This document shows, one piece after another, positions 59,123 to 64,000 of a stretch of 64,000 bases of DNA. This DNA is from Parasalinivibrio latis (GTDB lineage Bacteria; Pseudomonadota; Gammaproteobacteria; Enterobacterales; Vibrionaceae), in assembly GCF_036825535.1 (NCBI RefSeq), contig NZ_CP098813.1, positions 1,054,001-1,118,000 of the forward strand. The letters run 5' to 3'. Made by a program: the position numbers and the translations under genes. Position 1 is the stretch's first letter, and each line of letters starts with the position of its first letter. The notes beneath the pieces are model-generated. The model had not been told where the DNA came from. It searched no databases and saw only the letters and a list, made by a program, of their open reading frames with translations.

Positions 59123-59599
59123 TTAAGGCGATGCTGAAAAGGGCTTGCCAGACATTTCCGCAATCTTTTGACCGTACCGGGTTAGCGTAGCGTTGTCGCC
59201 AGACATCAGCTTCGTCTGCTCTCCGGAATCAAAAATGGCGACAAGTTCGTATACCTTCCCTCCATGCTGGTTTCGCCTTGAAATCGACCGGGCAACAGCA
59301 AAACCTTGGATTGAAGCAAGCCTGGCTTCGAACCGGTAAACCGGGTAAACACTTGATATCTCGCGAACCACAGTGCCTGTCTGTCGGCTGACGGAAATAT
59401 GGTGGCGGAGAAATGTCATATGCCAGCCAAAACCGGTTATCGTGGCCCATGCCATTGCACCTTGGATACCATCGACCATTCCAATCCACGCGGTATAGCC
59501 GGCAACCAAAAGAAAAAACAGGCCGAAACCTTTCCGCAAAACGCTGCCGCCAAGATTTATGGTTCCGTCTTTTATTTGTGCTCTGTTATCTGTCTCCAT
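59123..59599 (-). CDS. Small membrane protein of the envelope cluster
   Basis: 158 residues from the ATG at 59599, with GGGGTGA before it; a longer frame reaches 59728 but would overlap the upstream gene deeply. Two hydrophobic stretches (FGLFFLLVAGYTAWIGMVDGIQGAMAWATITGF) and a polar C-part (YRFEARLASIQGFAVARSISRRNQHGGKVYELVAIFDSGEQTKLM), similar in style to small membrane proteins that carry a PH-like fold. Function unknown. Confidence 0.68.
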   Translation of the reverse strand: METDNRAQIKDGTINLGGSVLRKGFGLFFLLVAGYTAWIGMVDGIQGAMAWATITGFGWHMTFLRHHISVSRQTGTVVREISSVYPVYRFEARLASIQGFAVARSISRRNQHGGKVYELVAIFDSGEQTKLMSGDNATLTRYGQKIAEMSGKPFSASP

Positions 59600-59606
59600 T
59601 CTGCGT

Positions 59607-60299
59607 TCACCCCTGCAACAACGTACTTGATAGATAGAGAAGCGCACTAACCGACAGTGCGACAGGGAATACGTATACAAGACGCCATATCGACCCTTCG
59701 GTATAAAAGGCGGGTCCGGATGCTTCACTCAGCGCAGAAGTATGGGATTTGCCTCTTGGTGAATCCAAAGGGATGGATTCAGGCCAGGCAGAGACATCGT
59801 CGAATGCGGGTATTCCTGATTCATCTGCCAAAAAGCACGCCAGCGCCATGGTTTGCTCCGGTGTTCCTATACCGTCGCGCCAGACGGTTTTGCTATGTGC
59901 TTTGAGCTCAAGCCAGCAACCTGATGGGTGTCCGATAACAGGAGAGATCGACAAGCTGCAATTCTCCTGTTGCCAGGCATTGAGTTGGGAAAGCCTGAGC
60001 CAGCCGCCTAGGTGGTTTACTTTGCCACCCGTAAACATGAACTGCTCGCGCCGGCATAGAAAAAGCAGTGCGAACATCGAGAGAAGGACTGATGAAGCCA
60101 GGAAAAAATAGCGTTCGCCGCTGCTATCCGGCCAGGAGATAACCGACATAAACACAGCACCAGTCAGCGGAATCAGGCACAACAGGCCGAAAATGGTAAA
60201 ACGTCTCTGGTTAACACCTACCAGGTAATACCGCCTATTTTCATCCTGTTTCAAATGGTATCGCGCTTGCCTGCTTAGATCGTGGTACTGCGGTTTCAT
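59607..60299 (-). CDS. Membrane protein of the envelope cluster, unknown function
   Basis: 230 residues. Two spans near the N-terminus (RFTIFGLLCLIPLTGAVFMSVISW; YFFLASSVLLSMFALLFLC) and one at the C-terminus (LVYVFPVALSVSALLYL). The middle is a soluble domain with Cys and Trp (QQENCSLSISPVIGHPSGCWLELKAHSKTVWRDGIGTPEQTMALACFL). First gene of the four-gene minus-strand envelope cluster. No family recognised. Confidence 0.7.
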   Translation of the reverse strand: MKPQYHDLSRQARYHLKQDENRRYYLVGVNQRRFTIFGLLCLIPLTGAVFMSVISWPDSSGERYFFLASSVLLSMFALLFLCRREQFMFTGGKVNHLGGWLRLSQLNAWQQENCSLSISPVIGHPSGCWLELKAHSKTVWRDGIGTPEQTMALACFLADESGIPAFDDVSAWPESIPLDSPRGKSHTSALSEASGPAFYTEGSIWRLVYVFPVALSVSALLYLSSTLLQG

Positions 60300-60783
60300 C
60301 TACATCCCTGAAGTTTGCGTATCAAAAAACACCATAATATTGCAGGGTTACAGGATCGAGAGGGAAGGTGTCTTATTGGTTGGATCATGTAGCACTTTAG
60401 TTGGGGCTGTTTTAGTTAATGGTTTTGTTTCTTATTGTGTTAGTCGCGAGGGTCTGTGTGGTTTTTACCCCATTCCTTCACAGAAAAATCATGGTTCTCG
60501 AATGTCACTGTGCCAGCTGGCCTTACAATTTTTAATCCTAAAAAATACGTAACTAGAGGATCTAGCATGCATTCTCCCGATGCTGTCGATTGTCTGTTTG
60601 CGATATATTCTGACTAAGCTCTTCGAGCAATTTATTGCCCTTCTGGCGATATTTTGCTCGCGACTGAGCGAAATATCGCTCGCCTTCAATGGGGTAATGG
60701 GCAAGCCCAGTAAAAATCAGGCGATATATGAGGTACGATTTTTGCCGCATACCTTGGTGTTTTAATATTGGGTTTACCAAGGA
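60300..60783. other. 484-base spacer with a strong hairpin upstream of the toxin gene
   Basis: No convincing gene; a 70-codon frame at 60340 lacks any family feature. GCGATATTTTGCTC (60646-60659) pairs with GAGCGAAATATCGC (60666-60679) over 14 positions with one G-T pair. GCGATAT recurs at 60599 and 60721. The hairpin and repeats may regulate the toxin gene or be a leftover of a mobile element. Confidence 0.45.
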
Positions 60784-61420
60784 ATGGGAAAGATTGTCAG
60801 ATTGGATAGCTTATCCAGCGGGGAGGCCATCTGGATTGAAGGAAATATTTCGCGTTTTAGCGATTCTGAGCTGGAAGGAATGTTGCCACCAGGCACAAGC
60901 GGTATATCGCTCAAATCATCCCTAGCGCGTGGTGAACTCGTTGTACTTTCTGATACCTCAGCGGTTCCTCTTTTCACGTCTTCAAATGGAAAGTTAGTCG
61001 CCAATACCAGCAATCAAATTTCTATCACTAACCAAGCCTTATCCCAGGTAAAGCAACGGTTCTTGTCTAAAAAGCCTAGCTTTGGTGCATCTAAACCAAC
61101 GAAAACCGATGATTTTGTCTCGTTCTCAGAGGCAAATAATGCGGGGGCGCGAGTTCTCCAGCTTTGATAAATTCAGAGAAGCGTTTTGGATTGAAGTGTC
61201 TAAAGATGAACAACTTTCAAACCAGTTTAGTACCCAAAATCACAAACGCATAATAGTAGGTAAAGCGCCGAAAGTAAGGAAAAAAGATAAAGCAGGTAAA
61301 AGAACATCGTATGAATTACACCACGTAGAGGAAATTCAGCATGGTGGTAAAGTTTACGATCTCGACAACGTAAGAGTTAACACTCCCAAAAATCACATAG
61401 ACATACACAAAGCAGGATGA
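60784..61420 (+). pseudogene. Colicin-type HNH DNase toxin, frameshifted by one extra G
   Basis: The frame from 60784 stops at 61167 but the C-terminal nuclease continues in another frame to 61420. The switch is at GGGGG (61143-61147): with four G the reading becomes EANNAGREFSSFDKFREAFW and the whole gene gives 211 residues. The nuclease has FREAFWIEVSKDEQLSNQF, GKAPKVRKKDKAGKRTSYELHHVEEIQ and NVRVNTPKNHIDIHKAG, i.e. the HH...N...H...H set of E-type colicin/S-type pyocin DNases. The N-terminal 125 residues are unlike colicin receptor or translocation domains, so delivery is unclear. Sequencing error in the homopolymer is possible. Confidence 0.85.
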
Positions 61421-61421
61421 A

Positions 61422-61679
61422 ATGAAAAACTCGATATCGGATTACACTGAAGCAGAATTTTTGGCCCTGCTAGAACAAATATTTTTAGAAAACGTAGCAG
61501 AAACTGACGATCTCCTTGATGTACTTATCGAGCACTTTGAAGAAATCAGTGAGCACCCAGACGGCTCTGACCTTATTTACTACCCTGAAGCAGAAGAAGA
61601 TGGCACCCCTGAGAATATCGTTCGTATAGTGAAGGAATGGAGAGCCTCAGAGGGCTTACCTTGCTTCAAAGACAGCTAA
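61422..61679 (+). CDS. Colicin/pyocin DNase immunity protein
   Basis: 85 residues. ISDYTEAEFLALLEQIFLENVAETDDLLDVLIEHFEEISEHPDGSDLIYYPEAEEDGTPENIVRIVKEWRASEGLPCFK is the four-helix Im family, with the YYPxxxxDxTPExI toxin-contact loop. It binds and blocks the HNH nuclease encoded one base upstream. It is intact although the toxin gene is frameshifted, so it may now act only as protection against a related toxin. Confidence 0.95.
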   Translation: MKNSISDYTEAEFLALLEQIFLENVAETDDLLDVLIEHFEEISEHPDGSDLIYYPEAEEDGTPENIVRIVKEWRASEGLPCFKDS

Positions 61680-61694
61680 ATAAACGTTCTATCT

Positions 61695-61725
61695 ATCGTG
61701 CCAGGCCGATTTGTTCTGGCACGAT
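61695..61725 (+). terminator. Hairpin after the immunity gene
   Basis: ATCGTGCCAG (61695-61704) pairs perfectly with CTGGCACGAT (61716-61725) around an 11-base loop. No long T run follows, but the stem is strong and suits the end of the toxin-immunity operon. Confidence 0.55.
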
Positions 61726-61863
61726 TATGCCCCAAAGTAAGCTAGCTAACGCCTAGTCCTTGCGTCTCTGCATCATTATTTGGTCAAATTTTCCTAATTG
61801 CTAACTGGAACCGATGGAGTCAGAGAACATCTCGTTGTCTATACCATGAACTAATTTTGTGAA

Positions 61864-62055
61864 TTATCTGGCCCAATAATGCGCCCCAGAGCACGCTTTG
61901 ATACCTATACGCATGGCTGGCATATTTGCTAATGTAGTCAGCAATTTAGCGCGTGAAACGGATTTGTGAAGAATGACCTTTCCGCGGTCATCAACCGCGT
62001 GCAGAGAAAAGTGGTGCTTGGCGAGATCAACACCACAAAAGAATTGAGAAGACAT
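61864..62055 (-). pseudogene. IS110-family transposase fragment
   Basis: 63 residues. QFFCGVDLAKHHFSLHAVDDRGKVILHKSVSRAKLLTTLANMPAMRIGIKACSGAHYWAR matches the N-terminus of IS110 transposases. The catalytic Glu of the usual GIEACSGAHYWAR is Lys here, and the protein stops where several hundred residues should follow. It is a dead remnant. Confidence 0.85.
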
Positions 62056-62145
62056 GGTTACCTCCGGTATTTAATGCAACACCTAAGTGTGGCAAATCCT
62101 CGTGAGGGGGAATCCATGTAATTCGTTAGTTACATTTGGGTGTTT

Positions 62146-62466
62146 ATGAACGATAACCAAAGAACAAGAAAGCTACGAAAAAAGGCTATGATTTATCTCC
62201 TCATTTTGTTGCTACCCTTTGTTTCGTCTGCGTTAACTGATAAAGAGAATGGGCGTGGACTGCTAATCGTTCTTTGGCCTTTAACGTCGATTTGGTACTT
62301 CGTTGCTTATAGGCACATAGCGAAAACTTATGAATGCCCGATGACAAAACATGTAGCATTTAGCAAAGGTGGTGGGGGAACATTTCATGGGATTTTATAC
62401 TACTTTTCAAGCTTCATTATCTTTGCGTTGGTTGTGTTATTAATTCTTGGAACATTTGGCTTGTAG
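62146..62466 (+). CDS. Small membrane protein, unknown
   Basis: 106 residues from the ATG at 62146 (GTG at 62140 is in frame). Basic N-terminus, spans at AMIYLLILLLPFVSSAL, LLIVLWPLTSIWYFVAYRHIA and YYFSSFIIFALVVLLILGTFGL. I recognise no family. It lies directly behind the IS110 remnant and has AT-rich composition. Confidence 0.6.
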   Translation: MNDNQRTRKLRKKAMIYLLILLLPFVSSALTDKENGRGLLIVLWPLTSIWYFVAYRHIAKTYECPMTKHVAFSKGGGGTFHGILYYFSSFIIFALVVLLILGTFGL

Positions 62467-62755
62467 CAACTAACACATATGAGCCTTCTCCTGTCAATAA
62501 GCACTAGCATTCTCTCTGGCTGCGTCAGCAGCCAATTCTCTCGAACAGCAAAGTCGCCTACTTTGTTTTCCCCAATCTGAAGTTATCCGAAGTGGAAGCT
62601 TTAGAGCATAAGGTCTAACTAATTCCTGTCCCAAAATAACTTCAGCAGTTAAGAGGTACAGACTATTCAATTAGATCAAACCAGAAAACGAATTCAATAA
62701 AATCGTATCGCAGCCGTTGTCAATTCCCTTTATAACTTGCCGTTAAGGGGCACTA
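62467..62755. other. 289-base gene-free spacer
   Basis: No gene seen between the small membrane protein (plus) and the LacI-family gene (minus). A GCTGCGTCAGCAGC imperfect dyad (62519-62532) is the only visible structure. Confidence 0.4.
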
Positions 62756-63766
62756 TCATCCCCCAACCCCCACCAACTCCGGCTCTATACGAACCAGGGT
62801 GTTGGCTGGGCGGTCACTTTCCCATATCTCAAACGCGGTGCGCACCATTTCTTCAACATTCTGCTTCACCATTACAACTTCAAACGGCATGTACGCCAAG
62901 AATGGGTGATAGTCGAAGCAGCCGATCGCGGTGTGTTGAAGCGGGTGATCCCGGTGTTCTTGCATATATTGGATGATCCCCTCGAATACGGTAACTGAGT
63001 TGATAAACAGGGCTGAGGGGGGCTTGGCTAAGCTGCTGAACACCCGGTTGGCGGTTTCCCTGGCTTGTTCAGGCAGGTAGCCTTCGGCATAAACCGGGCA
63101 ATCGCCGGTAAACAGGTCTTTGATGGCATCGTGAAAACCCCGGATCCGTTCACTTGTTGCGTAGTCCTGGGGGTTACCGCCAATAAAAATAATGCCATCG
63201 CCGTGTAGGCCGGCTTTTGCCGCGCGTTGGTGCAACGCCGTGACCAGCCGGGTTGCTCCGCTGTAGTTGTCGGTAATGACAGAAGGGGCTTTTGTGCCGG
63301 GCAAGTCGATATTGATATGGGGAATCGCAGCCTGCTGGCAAAGGTGACTGATGGCATCCGGGTTGGTTGCACCGGCAGTAAACAGGGCATCTACGGAAAA
63401 CGAGATCAACGTTTCAACGGTTTTAAGCTCATCCGCTGTTTCACGCTCGGTGGCGATAACGACAGGGCAGAGGTTTCGGGCTTTGGCGCAGTGGTCGAAC
63501 TCCTGTGCCATGGAGGCAAAGAACCGGCTGTTGTGCTGGGGTACCAGCATGCCGACCATCCCGGATTTGGCGCTTCGCAGCCCTCTTGCCTGCATGTTGA
63601 TGTAATAGCCTTGCTCGCGGGCGGCATCCTGGATTTGCAGCGCCTTTTTCTCGGAAATCCGACGCGATTTCCACGTGCCATTAAGTGCGGCACTGACCGT
63701 CGACGGCGATGTGCCTAACGCTTTGGCGAGATCATAAATCGTGGTTTTTTTATCCGCTTTCTTCAT
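62756..63766 (-). CDS. LacI/GalR-family transcription regulator
   Basis: 336 residues. TIYDLAKALGTSPSTVSAALNGTWKSRRISEKKALQIQDAAREQGYYINMQARGLRS is the LacI helix-turn-helix with hinge helix; residues 68 onward form the periplasmic-binding-like sensor (GMVGMLVPQHNSRFFASMAQEFDHCAKARNLCPVVI). CFDYHPFLAYMPFEVVMVKQNVEEM is the usual C-terminal part. It probably represses a sugar operon lying beyond the right edge of the window. Confidence 0.93.
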   Translation of the reverse strand: MKKADKKTTIYDLAKALGTSPSTVSAALNGTWKSRRISEKKALQIQDAAREQGYYINMQARGLRSAKSGMVGMLVPQHNSRFFASMAQEFDHCAKARNLCPVVIATERETADELKTVETLISFSVDALFTAGATNPDAISHLCQQAAIPHINIDLPGTKAPSVITDNYSGATRLVTALHQRAAKAGLHGDGIIFIGGNPQDYATSERIRGFHDAIKDLFTGDCPVYAEGYLPEQARETANRVFSSLAKPPSALFINSVTVFEGIIQYMQEHRDHPLQHTAIGCFDYHPFLAYMPFEVVMVKQNVEEMVRTAFEIWESDRPANTLVRIEPELVGVGG

Positions 63767-64000
63767 TCCAATCCTGTTTGTGCCGCAAGGCGCATATCCA
63801 AATTTGTGAAAAATAATTCTTTTAAATTTATTGGGTTAGATTTTCCGGATTCACAAATTGATAACTGTATCAATTTTGGAACAACTAAACAGATTCATTA
63901 TAAACCAGAATTTGCTCTATCGATTGTGCAACTTTTGAAGCACACCGCCGGAAACATCTTCCTCGGTTTGGATTGAATGTAAAACCGAGGCAGGGAAAGC
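63767..64000. promoter_or_regulatory. Upstream region of the LacI-family gene with operator-like dyad
   Basis: AATTGATA-ACTG-TATCAATT (63856-63875) is a perfect 8+8 inverted repeat, about 90 bases upstream of the regulator start. It could be its operator. No gene is seen to the end of the window. Confidence 0.4.

Noticed and set aside
60340..60552. 70-codon plus-strand frame upstream of the toxin
   Set aside because: No ribosome site, no recognisable sequence, and not supported by context.

Overview
The window looks like chromosome from a marine, Vibrionaceae-like gammaproteobacterium. This rests on the DMSO reductase operon, a potABCD-like importer, the IS407-group and IS110 elements, a colicin-type immunity gene and the general protein style. 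The genus is an inference. Host DNA surrounds one large prophage of about 36 kb (roughly 14514-50804).

Left host region (1-14.5 kb): the 5' part of dmsA (minus strand, running off the window) is divergent from a DmsD/TorD-type chaperone and a four-cluster ferredoxin. These form an anaerobic respiration module with an FNR-like site between them. Next come a complete polyamine-type ABC importer (binding protein, attenuator hairpin, ATPase, two permeases), a PTS-EIIC-like membrane sensor fused to an EAL c-di-GMP phosphodiesterase, a translationally coupled membrane protein plus DUF3857/transglutaminase protein, and a peroxiredoxin-mdaB pair.

Prophage: it sits at the start codon of mdaB, separating mdaB from its divergent HxlR-family regulator. 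A 23-bp direct repeat marks both junctions, and the phage side carries a second copy of the mdaB operator and -35 region. The phage is mosaic. It has a lambda-like left arm (tyrosine integrase, excisionase, SSB, RecT, YqaJ exonuclease), a CI/Cro/CII switch with repeated GGTTAT...ATAACC operators on both sides of cI, and a lambda-O-like replication gene with a 22-bp-spaced iteron array inside it. It then has a Mor-type late activator, a lysis cassette, Mu-like head genes and a P2-like contractile tail, including a programmed -1 frameshift site between the two tail-assembly reading frames. Two genes (small terminase and a gp37-like tail-completion protein) each carry one in-frame TAA, so the phage may be defective. 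An AT-rich cargo island of about 7.5 kb (28.9-36.4 kb) lies between the head genes gpF and protease. It holds two small membrane/secreted proteins, an IS407-group insertion sequence, a KAP-type NTPase divergent from a zinc-ribbon protein, and a large stand-alone ATPase. I regard it as the best candidate for an undescribed (probably anti-phage) system.

Right host region (51-64 kb): the HxlR regulator is followed by a run of small same-strand enzymes (three GNAT acetyltransferases, MAPEG, NUDIX, SGNH hydrolase, VOC). On the minus strand follow a membrane-anchored RES-domain protein, a DUF1330 protein and an envelope cluster (OmpA-like with duplicated N-domain, LRR-like secreted protein, two membrane proteins). 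Then come a colicin-type HNH nuclease broken by one extra G beside an intact immunity gene, an IS110 remnant, a small membrane protein and a LacI-family regulator.
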